From NCBI GenBank assembly GCA_026706505.1, contig JAPOYQ010000921.1, forward strand, positions 1-6,436: 6,436 nucleotides of DNA, written 5' to 3'. The notes below the pieces were generated by a model. That model was given only the letters and a program-made list of their open reading frames with translations. It was not told the origin of the DNA and did not search any database. The stretch is from Gemmatimonadota bacterium. GTDB lineage: Bacteria; Latescibacterota; UBA2968; UBA8231. A program made the translations under genes and the position numbers. Below are positions 1-5,768 of the stretch, in pieces (the first letter of the stretch is position 1; each line of letters opens with the position of its first letter).

Positions 1-1
1 C

Positions 2-250
2 CTCAACGAGGCGGGGCGCCGGACCCTGGAGATCTTGCGGCAGATCGCCGACGCCCACGGCCGCACCGTGGCGCAGACGGCGATCAACTGGGTGCTCTCC
101 CACCCCGAGGTGACGGCCGCCATCACCGGGGGCGACACCGCGGCCCACATGGAGGAGAACGCCGGCGCCGTGGGCTGGTCGATCACGCCGGAGGACCGGG
201 CGCGACTCGACGAGGCCTCGGCCGGCCAAGATCGCGTCTTGGATGACTGA
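2..250 (+). CDS. Aldo/keto reductase, C-terminal fragment (5' end outside window)
   Basis: This is the last 82 codons of a reading frame that enters from the left edge and stops at TGA 248-250. The residues AQTAINWVLSHPEVTAAITG, then a GGD turn and an HMEEN helix, match the end of the aldo/keto reductase TIM barrel. In that family this segment forms strand 8 and the loop that grips the adenine-ribose phosphate of NAD(P)H. The following SITPEDRARLDEAS matches the usual closing helix (the 'ls.ee...ld' pattern). Where many members have G-A-R or G-S-R in the cofactor loop, this one has G-G-D (Asp about residue 45 of the fragment), so its NADPH-versus-NADH preference cannot be assumed. The catalytic Asp-Tyr-Lys-His residues lie upstream of the window. 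The substrate is unknown. A hairpin and an intrinsic terminator follow, so it is probably the last gene of its transcript. The family call is fairly secure and the function is not. Confidence 0.85.
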   Translation, partial: LNEAGRRTLEILRQIADAHGRTVAQTAINWVLSHPEVTAAITGGDTAAHMEENAGAVGWSITPEDRARLDEASAGQDRVLDD

Positions 251-256
251 CCGCCG

Positions 257-283
257 TCCGGCTTAGAAGGAAGCTGAGCCGGA
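257..283 (+). other. Hairpin just after the aldo/keto reductase stop
   Basis: Bases 257-266 (TCCGGCTTAG) pair with 274-283 (CTGAGCCGGA) around a 7-nt loop, giving 10 pairs of which one is U-G in the plus-strand transcript. It starts six bases after the stop codon. No U-tract follows, so it is not a classical intrinsic terminator. It could be a 3'-end stabilising or pausing structure. The U-G pair would be an A-C mismatch on the other strand, which favours action in the plus-strand RNA. Confidence 0.45.
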
Positions 284-365
284 GGAGGCCAATAGGGCGC
301 TCAACGAAATGATGCGCTAAGGCTTGGAAATTGCGGCACTGCGATACCACTGGGAAGGAGAGGAG

Positions 366-392
366 GCGGGGCTCGGGCGTCCCGCTTTTTTT
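366..392 (+). terminator. Intrinsic terminator after the aldo/keto reductase
   Basis: A GC-rich stem, 366-372 (GCGGGGC) with 379-385 (GCGTCCCGC region, including one G-U pair), closes a 6-nt loop and is followed directly by seven T (386-392). This is the textbook Rho-independent layout for plus-strand transcription. It lies 116 nt after the aldo/keto reductase stop and upstream of the sigma-factor gene, so it should insulate the two. No gene is visible in the 236-nt gap (251-486) apart from this terminator and the hairpin at 257-283. Confidence 0.75.
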
Positions 393-534
393 GCCCAAAT
401 GCGAACCTTTTGCCTGTCGGTTTCTTCTTGTAGGGTGAAGGAGTTGTAGCCGTGGATAGAATATCAGCGCCACGGAAAGAAAAGAGTTGGGCGCTTTCCC
501 GTCGCCTAAAGACGAGTCCCCAGTGCCGGATTGT

Positions 535-1872
535 ATGGACAGCGAAGCCGACCTGGTGCGCCGGTGCCAGATGGGTGATGGCACGGCCTTTGCCCCGCTC
601 CTGCGTCCTTACGAATACGCCCTGGCCGCGCTGATCCGCTACCGGATCGGCCACCCGCAGCACGCCGAAGATGTATTGCAGGAGGCGCTGGTGCAGGCTT
701 GGACGCGGATCGGCGCGCTTAAAGAACCAGACAAGATCGGCCCCTGGCTGATGCAGATCGGCCGCAATCAATGCCGCGATTTCTTCAAGGCGGCACAGCG
801 GCGCGAAAAGCCCACCGAGGGCGCGGCGCTAGCGCGGGCTGTCGATAGCGACTTACTGCGGCAGCATCGACGGCAGTTGCAGCGGGACGAAGCGGCCCAG
901 GCGTTGGAGCAGGTACCGCAGCCCCAACAGCAGGTCGCCCGCTTGCACTACCTGGAGGGCTTGAGCATCGCCGAAATAGCCGCCCGCGGCCAATGGCCCC
1001 AAGGCACGGTCAAACGACATTTGTTCCAGGCTCGCCTGCACATGCGCCAGAGCATGGAAATCACCGCCCGCGGGAGGAGACCCGAAATGCGGACCCAATT
1101 GCCCAAAGACCAAAAGGACGGACAGTCCTTCCCCCAGCAGCGGCCCGAAATAGCCGTCCGCGAACTGGACGGGGTGCCCTTTGCGGTCGAATGCCCCGAG
1201 TTGCGCTGGTGGCTGGTGGTGCCGCGCCTGGGCGAGGAAGCCATCCAAGGTACGTATAAAGCGCCCGACTGGCGCTTGGACTGCGTTGCCCGCATGCGGG
1301 TGGCGCGCCCGGCCGAGGTGCATGGCTTGGAAGGCGTGGAAGTCGAGGTCGAAGAATGGGACGGAGACATTAAAGGCTGGCGCGATGCTGGCTGGTCTAT
1401 GTGCGCTCGGGAGAATGGGGAGGAGATCCAGTATCTGGCGGTCATTGAACAGCAGGAGGAGGGGATCTCGATCAATACTTATCTAAGTCAGAGTTTCACC
1501 GGGGCCTTCGGGTGTATGAAGCGCCGCATTGAGGACACTAGACGATATGTGCGCCAGTCGGACGGCTCGTGGAAACAGGCCCACAGCGCCGACAATCTCG
1601 ACGCCAGCGGTGCCGGGATGTACGAGGTGTGCATCGGCGATAAAGTCTTCACCTGTCTGCGGGTGCTGCAACTCGAAGGCTTGGTCACCGAAGAGGACGC
1701 GCCCGTCGACGAGGCGTACATTACCGCCGAGGGCCGCACTGTGCTAATCCGAGACTATGCCCACGACTGCTTTGACAATATCGACTTGGACCGCTCCCAT
1801 GCCTTGGTAATCGACGGGCAGACGCTGTACCACTGGACGGACCGGGTGACGGGGGCGGGATTGGGACTCTGA
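535..1872 (+). CDS. ECF-type RNA polymerase sigma factor with a long C-terminal domain of unknown function
   Basis: The protein is 445 residues from ATG 535. Residues 6-89 form sigma region 2, with DLVRRCQMGDGTAF, the HPQHAEDVLQEALVQAW helix at 40-56, and GPWLMQIGRNQCRDFF at 69-84. Residues 124-172 form region 4, with the -35-binding helix-turn-helix LSIAEIAARGQWPQGTVKRH starting at 143. Ordinary ECF sigmas end near here (170-200 residues). This one continues through a basic, polar linker (about 175-205) into about 240 residues rich in Trp and acidic residues, with seven cysteines and no membrane segment. That tail contains EAYI (393-396), GRTVL (400-404) and IDGQTLYHW (426-434). I recall the same pattern in sigma fusions of Paenibacillus and uncultured phyla, but know of no proven role. 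It could sense a ligand or hold the sigma inactive in place of a separate anti-sigma. TTG 487 is an alternative start: it has GGAAAG at 474-479 and adds 16 residues, but the ATG fits the usual family N-terminus better. No anti-sigma gene adjoins. Confidence 0.88.
   Translation: MDSEADLVRRCQMGDGTAFAPLLRPYEYALAALIRYRIGHPQHAEDVLQEALVQAWTRIGALKEPDKIGPWLMQIGRNQCRDFFKAAQRREKPTEGAALARAVDSDLLRQHRRQLQRDEAAQALEQVPQPQQQVARLHYLEGLSIAEIAARGQWPQGTVKRHLFQARLHMRQSMEITARGRRPEMRTQLPKDQKDGQSFPQQRPEIAVRELDGVPFAVECPELRWWLVVPRLGEEAIQGTYKAPDWRLDCVARMRVARPAEVHGLEGVEVEVEEWDGDIKGWRDAGWSMCARENGEEIQYLAVIEQQEEGISINTYLSQSFTGAFGCMKRRIEDTRRYVRQSDGSWKQAHSADNLDASGAGMYEVCIGDKVFTCLRVLQLEGLVTEEDAPVDEAYITAEGRTVLIRDYAHDCFDNIDLDRSHALVIDGQTLYHWTDRVTGAGLGL
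1072..1089 (+). promoter_or_regulatory. Internal ribosome-binding site and in-frame ATG at the sigma/C-domain junction
   Basis: GGGAGGAG (1072-1079) stands 7 nt before ATG 1087-1089, which is in the sigma reading frame (Met 185 when counted from ATG 535). It is the best Shine-Dalgarno match in this half of the window, and it sits at the boundary between the sigma part and the C-terminal domain. Translation from here would give the C-terminal domain alone, 261 residues. The same bases encode a Gly-Arg-Arg stretch, so the match could be a by-product of coding. Confidence 0.4.
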
Positions 1873-1893
1873 GGGGTACTTCTATAGCAGGAG

Positions 1894-1933
1894 CAGGAGA
1901 AAGCGCTCTGATGATTAGGAGTGCTTTCTCCTG
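1894..1933 (+). terminator. Long hairpin after the sigma-factor gene, possible terminator
   Basis: Bases 1894-1908 (CAGGAGAAAGCGCTC) pair with 1919-1933 (GAGTGCTTTCTCCTG) across a 10-nt loop. That gives 15 continuous pairs, with one G-U wobble in the plus-strand RNA (G1905 with U1922). The wobble would be a C-A mismatch on the opposite strand, which favours function in the sigma transcript. It begins 21 nt after the stop codon. Downstream comes AGCAAATAATAC rather than a U-run, so it would be a U-poor terminator or a 3'-end stabiliser. The stem is far too long and regular to be chance. Confidence 0.55.
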
Positions 1934-2013
1934 AGCAAATAATACTTGTCTGACCAGTTCATAGACGGGGAATATACGAAGGGTTGGCCTGACCTTGGTC
2001 TGGGCTGAGCGCC

Positions 2014-2044
2014 TTGACAGAGAATCCCAAAAAGCCCCTTTATT
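2014..2044 (+). promoter_or_regulatory. Possible sigma-70-like promoter of the SDR/kinase operon
   Basis: A perfect TTGACA lies at 2014-2019 in the 209-nt gap before the dehydrogenase gene. The nearest A/T-rich -10 candidate is TTTATT at 2039-2044, 19 nt further on, which is long and a weak match. The -35 box alone is convincing. Transcription from it would leave a leader of roughly 30 nt before ATG 2082. Apart from the hairpin at 1894-1933, I see nothing else in the gap. Confidence 0.3.
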
Positions 2045-2070
2045 TTTCCTATACATTCCAAAAAACCCAA

Positions 2071-2075
2071 GGGAG
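2071..2075 (+). promoter_or_regulatory. Ribosome-binding site that fixes the SDR start
   Basis: GGGAG stands 6 nt before ATG 2082. The reading frame is open back to 1995 (TTG), but the extra 29 codons have no homology-like pattern. Starting at 2082 gives the normal SDR opening, with the glycine-rich loop about 10 residues in. Confidence 0.7.
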
Positions 2076-2081
2076 ACTAGC

Positions 2082-2882
2082 ATGCGACTCAAAGACAGGA
2101 CAGCCATCGTCACCGGAGCCGGGGGCGGCATGGGCCTCGGCATAGCGAAATGCCTGACGCGCGAAGGGGCGGCCATCGTGGCGACTGACATCGACGGCGA
2201 CAGGGCGCAGGCCACCGCCGACCAGCTTGAGAGCGAAGGGGCCACCGCGGTCGCCATCACCGCAGACATAACGGATGAATCCGCCTGCCAGGACCTCGTC
2301 GCGCAGGCGATCGAGCACTTCGGCTCCATCGACATCCTCGTCAACAACGCCGGCCACTTTGGCACCATCGTCGGTGCCCCGTTCACCAACTTCACCGGCG
2401 AGGAGTGGGACAGCAACTACGACATACACGTCAAGGGCCCCTTCTTCCTCTGCAAGGCGATCGCCCCGCACATGATTGAGCGCCGCTACGGCAAGATCAT
2501 CAACATCTCTTCCGCCGCGGCCAAACGCGACCCGACCTTCCTGCCAACCTACGCGGCCGCCAAGAACGCGATGCTCAGCCTGACGCGGCTGACTGCCAAG
2601 GATTTGGGGCCGCACAACATCACCGTAAACGCCGTATGCCCCGGGTTCGTGTGGACCAATTTCTGGCACACGCTGGCGCCGAAGATCGCCGAGGTAGATC
2701 CCACCTATGCCGGCAAAAGCGCCCGCGAGGTGTTCGACCTGTTCATCGCCAACTCGACACCGATGCAGCGGGAACAGTCGCCTGAGGACATCGGCAACAT
2801 GGTCGCCTTCCTCGCTTCCGACGAGGCGCGCAACGTCACCGGCCAGACCATAAACGTCAGCGGCGGCATGGTCTTGGACTGA
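2082..2882 (+). CDS. Classical short-chain dehydrogenase/reductase (SDR), probably NAD-dependent
   Basis: The product is 266 residues, a normal length for a classical SDR, and is predicted to be cytosolic. It has the cofactor loop TGAGGGMG (11-18), an Asp at the end of the second strand (D36 in VATDID, which in this family usually favours NAD(H) over NADP(H)), the adenine-pocket Asp (D62), and NNAG (88-91). The catalytic residues are S144, Y157 and K161 (YAAAK), followed by PGFVWT after strand 6 and the closing SGGMVLD. It should oxidise an alcohol or reduce a carbonyl; the substrate cannot be read from the sequence. One oddity is that the fourth catalytic residue, an Asn in the usual 'V-N-x-x-G', is His116 here (IHVKG). 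Neighbouring motifs are normal, so a frame error is unlikely. The gene is 9 nt upstream of a kinase-like gene and probably co-transcribed with it, which hints that a phosphorylated or activated small molecule is involved, though this is inference. Confidence 0.93.
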   Translation: MRLKDRTAIVTGAGGGMGLGIAKCLTREGAAIVATDIDGDRAQATADQLESEGATAVAITADITDESACQDLVAQAIEHFGSIDILVNNAGHFGTIVGAPFTNFTGEEWDSNYDIHVKGPFFLCKAIAPHMIERRYGKIINISSAAAKRDPTFLPTYAAAKNAMLSLTRLTAKDLGPHNITVNAVCPGFVWTNFWHTLAPKIAEVDPTYAGKSAREVFDLFIANSTPMQREQSPEDIGNMVAFLASDEARNVTGQTINVSGGMVLD

Positions 2883-2891
2883 ACAACGCGA

Positions 2892-3500
2892 ATGCACAAA
2901 GTACCCGCTGACTTGCGAGTGATCCTGATCGGCGGCTCATCCCACGTCGGAAAATCGACCCTGGCCGATTCGCTGGCAGCAAAGCTGGGGTGGACCCAAA
3001 TCTCCACGGACAAACTTGCCCGCCATCCCGGTCGTCCATGGCCGGAACCAGTGCCCGACCACGTGGCCGAGCACTATCTCTCGCTGTCGGTGCTCGAATT
3101 GATTGAGGACGTGCTCCATCACTACAAGGTCAATGTGTGGCCGCAAGTTGAGACGATCGTCACGGAGGTCGCGACCGATACCTCCAAGGAGCGGATAATA
3201 GTGGAGGGATCTGCTCTGTGGCCAGAGTTTGTGGCGACGCTAGAGGTTGCCAACCTCGCTGCTATTTGGCTCACAGCGAGTGACGCCGTGTTTGAGCAGA
3301 GGATTCACGCTGCGAGCGAGTATCGAACGAAGTCACAGCGCGAAAGAGTGATGGTGGATAAGTTTCTGAAACGCAGCCTGCTCTACAACGCGCAGATGAT
3401 GGATGCGATCAGGCAGCATGAGCTGGTGAGTGTGGACGTAAATGCGGCCAGCGTGGATGAGCTGATAGAGAGGTGTTTGTCGTTGCTGGGATTGGAGTAG
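2892..3500 (+). CDS. P-loop kinase-like NTPase (AAA_33 / adenylate-kinase-like fold)
   Basis: The protein has 202 residues. Near the N-terminus it carries a Walker A motif, GSSHVGKS (15-22) followed by T23. Next comes ISTDKLAR (37-44), like the 'TD.hR' acceptor-site motif of small-molecule and zeta-toxin-like P-loop kinases. IIVEGSALWP (102-111) has the hydrophobic-strand-plus-Glu form of a Walker B. An Arg-rich stretch at 137-152 (RIHAASEYRTKSQRER) probably forms the lid that closes on ATP. The sizes and order fit a small cytosolic kinase, such as the 2-phosphoglycerate kinase or chloramphenicol-phosphotransferase relatives, but I cannot assign a substrate. ATG 2892 is 9 nt after the dehydrogenase stop and lacks a clear Shine-Dalgarno site, so translational coupling to the SDR is likely. 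The sequence around 3190-3500 looks less GC-rich than the SDR gene, which may mean a different history. It could instead be an uncharacterised nucleotide-binding protein. Confidence 0.75.
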   Translation: MHKVPADLRVILIGGSSHVGKSTLADSLAAKLGWTQISTDKLARHPGRPWPEPVPDHVAEHYLSLSVLELIEDVLHHYKVNVWPQVETIVTEVATDTSKERIIVEGSALWPEFVATLEVANLAAIWLTASDAVFEQRIHAASEYRTKSQRERVMVDKFLKRSLLYNAQMMDAIRQHELVSVDVNAASVDELIERCLSLLGLE

Positions 3501-3525
3501 GCTGGAACGCGTTGAAGATCCGTGG

Positions 3526-3546
3526 AAATCGACCGATTTATTTTTT
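3526..3546 (+). terminator. Weak candidate terminator between the converging operons
   Basis: AAATC (3526-3530) and GATTT (3535-3539) can pair around a GACC loop, followed by A and six T (3541-3546). The stem is short and A/T-rich, so it would be weak alone. It lies 26 nt after the kinase-like gene and overlaps the last codons of the minus-strand oxidase-like gene, where a shared end for both transcripts would be expected. Confidence 0.3.
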
Positions 3547-4047
3547 CCGGTCCTTGTAGCGGCGGCCTCGGTCTTCGACGCGGCGCTCGCGCACTAATTC
3601 CATTACTGGGACGCCGTAGCCGCAACTAGTGCCGGTTAGTTCGACTTCGACTTCGATTACTTGGCGTTTGGTGCGCAGGTGTTCGGACTCTGTTTGCAGG
3701 AGCAAGGCGGCGTGAGGCGATTCTTCGAGCGGGGTGGCCGTGGCTTTGCCGTAGAGGCGGATGATACCGGCGTCCTCTCCTTCAAAAGAACAGATCATGA
3801 CGGTGATCGGGCCACCGGCTATGGCATGACGCGCTGTTTCGTTGCCGCTGCCCAAGTAGTCGAGGAAGGCCACGCGGTTGGGATCAATCACGTGTAGCGG
3901 TACGCCGCCCTTGGGCGAGAGGTTGATTGGGCCAATGCCTTCAGGACCGGGTGCGAGCGCGGGGTCGGTGGAGGCGACGAAGAACAACGGCGCGTTGCGG
4001 ATCAGCGCGGCTTGGTCGTCGGTGATGGAAGGATAGTAGGTGGCCAT
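3538..4047 (-). CDS. Pyridoxamine 5'-phosphate oxidase-fold (FMN-binding split barrel) family protein
   Basis: The product is 169 residues from ATG 4047. It starts with a helix and the strand PLFFVASTDP (20-29), then INLSPKGG (41-48), RVAFLDYLGSGNETARHA (58-75), a central strand ITVMICSF (81-88), and IIRLYGKA (95-102). These are the landmarks of the small flavin-binding split-barrel family related to PNPOx. The near-C-terminal CGYGVPVMELVRERR (142-156) is typical of the stand-alone subfamily annotated as 'pyridoxamine 5'-phosphate oxidase family'. Members bind FMN or a deazaflavin and usually act as small oxidoreductases; genuine vitamin B6 synthesis is not implied. The frame is open much further upstream, but that part is only the ABC gene read in another frame; the ribosome-binding site at 4055-4059 selects this start. 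It lies 20 nt after the stop of the ABC exporter half and is probably the last gene of that operon. Its link to transport is unexplained. Confidence 0.85.
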   Translation of the reverse strand: MATYYPSITDDQAALIRNAPLFFVASTDPALAPGPEGIGPINLSPKGGVPLHVIDPNRVAFLDYLGSGNETARHAIAGGPITVMICSFEGEDAGIIRLYGKATATPLEESPHAALLLQTESEHLRTKRQVIEVEVELTGTSCGYGVPVMELVRERRVEDRGRRYKDRKK

Positions 4048-4054
4048 AGGTTTT

Positions 4055-4059
4055 TCCTC
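4055..4059 (-). promoter_or_regulatory. Ribosome-binding site of the PNPOx-family gene
   Basis: On the minus strand GAGGA (4059 to 4055) lies 7 nt before ATG 4047. It sits in the 20-nt gap after the ABC stop, and it is the main reason to reject a much longer reading frame that continues upstream. Confidence 0.7.
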
Positions 4060-4067
4060 GTTGGAAG

Positions 4068-5768
4068 CTAGGCTGATTGTGCTCGCGGGGCGAGGGCCTC
4101 GTTGTATTGCAATTGATGCAGGCGGGCGTAGATGCCGTCTTGGGCGAGGAGTTCTTCGTGGTGTCCCTCCTCGCGCAATTGGCCTCGGTGCAGCACGAGG
4201 ATTTTGTCGGCGCTGCGGATGGTGGAGAGGCGGTGGGCAATGACGATGGATGTGCGGTCGCGCATCAGTTTTTCCACCGCGTCTTGAATCCAGCCTTCGG
4301 TCTCGGTGTCGATGTGGGCGGTGGCTTCGTCTAGCACTAGAATGTCCGGGTCCGCAGCTAGGGCGCGGGCGAAGGATAAAAGTTGGCGCTGACCTGCAGA
4401 CAAGGCTGCGCCGCGCTCTTGCACGTCGTGGCGGTAAGTGTCGGGCAGGCGGTCGATAAAGCGGTCGGCGTTGACATAGCGGGCTGTTTGGGCGACGGCT
4501 GCGTCCGACAGCTCGGGAGCGCCGAGGCGGATGTTGCTGGCAATGTCGCCGGCAAAGAGAAAGACATCCTGCTGCACTAGACCGAAGCGCCGCCGCAGCG
4601 CTTCCACATTCCACTCGCGGATGTCGATGCCATCGACTAAGATCTGCCCGCGTTGAATTTCGTAAAAGCGACACAGCAAGCTGATGATGGTAGTCTTGCC
4701 CGAGCCGGTGGCCCCGACTAGCGCCAAGCTCTGGCCCGGCTCGGCGCAGAAAGAGACGTCGCGCAGGACCCACTCTTCTCCTTCATAAGCGAACCACACG
4801 TGGCGGAATTCAATGGCACCGGCTATGCGCTCCCGACGCACGGGACCGCCGACTGGCTCTGGCTCGGCGTCGATCAGTTCAAAGATGCGCTCGGAGGAAG
4901 CCATGGCCACCTGCACGGTGGCGTATTCCTCGGCGAGGTTGCGGATGGGCATGAAGAAGCGGGGTACGTATTGCAGCATGGCCACCAAAACGCCCCAGGC
5001 GATTTCCTCGCGTAGCACTTGGCCGACGCCGTACCACAGCACCAGCGCTATCAGGGCAGCACCGCACAATTCCATGAAGGGGAAGTAGGCCGAGTGGTAC
5101 CGGGTGCGCACCAAGCGGGCGTCGAGGTATTCGTCGGTGCCTTCATTAAAGCGTCGGGCGCTGCGCGGTTCGCAGTTGAACAGTTTTACTACTTCTATAC
5201 CCGACAGGGTTTCCTGCAAATCGGCGCTGAAGCGGGCAAAGCGGGTGCGGGCTTGGCGAAAGGCTTGGAAGGTGCGGTTTTGCAGCCACAGGGTGGCGGC
5301 AAAGGCCACGGGCAAAAAGGCGCAGGTGAGCAGACCGAGTTCGACATCGAGATAGAAGAAGATGTAAAACAGAATGGAGGCGATGGTGACGGCTTCGGTT
5401 ACTAAGGAGACGGCACCGTAGGTGAAGAATTCGTTGAGCGCATCGACATCGCTGGTGTTGCGCGCCATCAGCCGACCGATGGGCGTGCGGTCGAAGAATT
5501 TGAGCGGTAGGCCCTGTAGGCAGGTGAAAATGTTCAAGCGCACGTCGCGCATGGTCCACTGGCCGACCATACTGGTGATCCAGCTCTGGGCATAGCCAAT
5601 GGCGAATTGGGCTACCAACAGCGCGGCGAAGAGCAGGACGAGGGTGCCTAGGCCGTCTATACGGCGAGCCGCCGCCCGGCCAGGTGGCGCGGTCGTTCCA
5701 TGCCGCGGACCTGCCGTTGACGAGCACATCGTGCCCGGCGACCTAGACGGCCTAGGCACCCTCGTCAA
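4068..5768 (-). CDS. Main fragment of the split ABC exporter half: membrane and nucleotide-binding domains
   Basis: The frame is open from a TTG at 5768, but its first 36 codons (to about 5661) are rearranged sequence with no family resemblance, so no credible start exists; genuine coding begins near 5659. Counting from 5768, residues 43-290 are the remaining transmembrane helices, including FFDRTPIGRLMARNTSDVDA (91-110), the conserved segment of the intracellular loop. The nucleotide-binding domain has the A-loop tyrosine Y328, Walker A GATGSGKT (352-359), the Q-loop Q400, the signature LSAGQ (456-460), Walker B ILVLDE with catalytic E481, the D-loop at 485-487, and H512 of the H-loop. The signature deviates from LSGGQ while the catalytic Glu is present. 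This is the 'BmrD/YheH' side of an asymmetric pair, and the residues LSAGQRQLLSFARAL and LDEATAHIDTETE resemble that subfamily closely. Confidence 0.8.
   Translation of the reverse strand: MTRVPRPSRSPGTMCSSTAGPRHGTTAPPGRAAARRIDGLGTLVLLFAALLVAQFAIGYAQSWITSMVGQWTMRDVRLNIFTCLQGLPLKFFDRTPIGRLMARNTSDVDALNEFFTYGAVSLVTEAVTIASILFYIFFYLDVELGLLTCAFLPVAFAATLWLQNRTFQAFRQARTRFARFSADLQETLSGIEVVKLFNCEPRSARRFNEGTDEYLDARLVRTRYHSAYFPFMELCGAALIALVLWYGVGQVLREEIAWGVLVAMLQYVPRFFMPIRNLAEEYATVQVAMASSERIFELIDAEPEPVGGPVRRERIAGAIEFRHVWFAYEGEEWVLRDVSFCAEPGQSLALVGATGSGKTTIISLLCRFYEIQRGQILVDGIDIREWNVEALRRRFGLVQQDVFLFAGDIASNIRLGAPELSDAAVAQTARYVNADRFIDRLPDTYRHDVQERGAALSAGQRQLLSFARALAADPDILVLDEATAHIDTETEGWIQDAVEKLMRDRTSIVIAHRLSTIRSADKILVLHRGQLREEGHHEELLAQDGIYARLHQLQYNEALAPRAQSA
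5637..5659. repeat. Left arm of a 23-bp perfect inverted repeat
   Basis: This arm is the exact reverse complement of 5744-5766 over 23 bases, and neither side extends further. Read on the minus strand it is the true exporter coding sequence DGLGTLV. The two arms enclose 84 nt (5660-5743). Confidence 0.95.

Noticed and set aside
403..433. A possible ECF-type autoregulated promoter (GAACCTTTT at 403-411) before the sigma gene
   Set aside because: The -35-like block resembles the ECF consensus, but I find no convincing -10 at 16-17 nt. A sigma-70-like TAGAAT at 457-462 also lacks a -35. Neither is strong enough to list.
1995..2081. TTG 1995 as the start of the dehydrogenase
   Set aside because: It would add 29 residues unlike any SDR and begin upstream of the -35 box. 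GGGAG and ATG 2082 give the normal N-terminus.
2049..2897. An 282-codon open frame antisense to the dehydrogenase
   Set aside because: It follows from the GC-rich third positions of the real SDR gene. Its product shows no family motif, while the plus-strand product has all the SDR motifs.
4048..4773. A long minus-strand frame continuing upstream of the PNPOx-family gene (up to 4773)
   Set aside because: It is the ABC exporter NBD read out of frame: composition is Arg/Pro/His-rich with no motif, and a proper ribosome-binding site and ATG exist at 4047.
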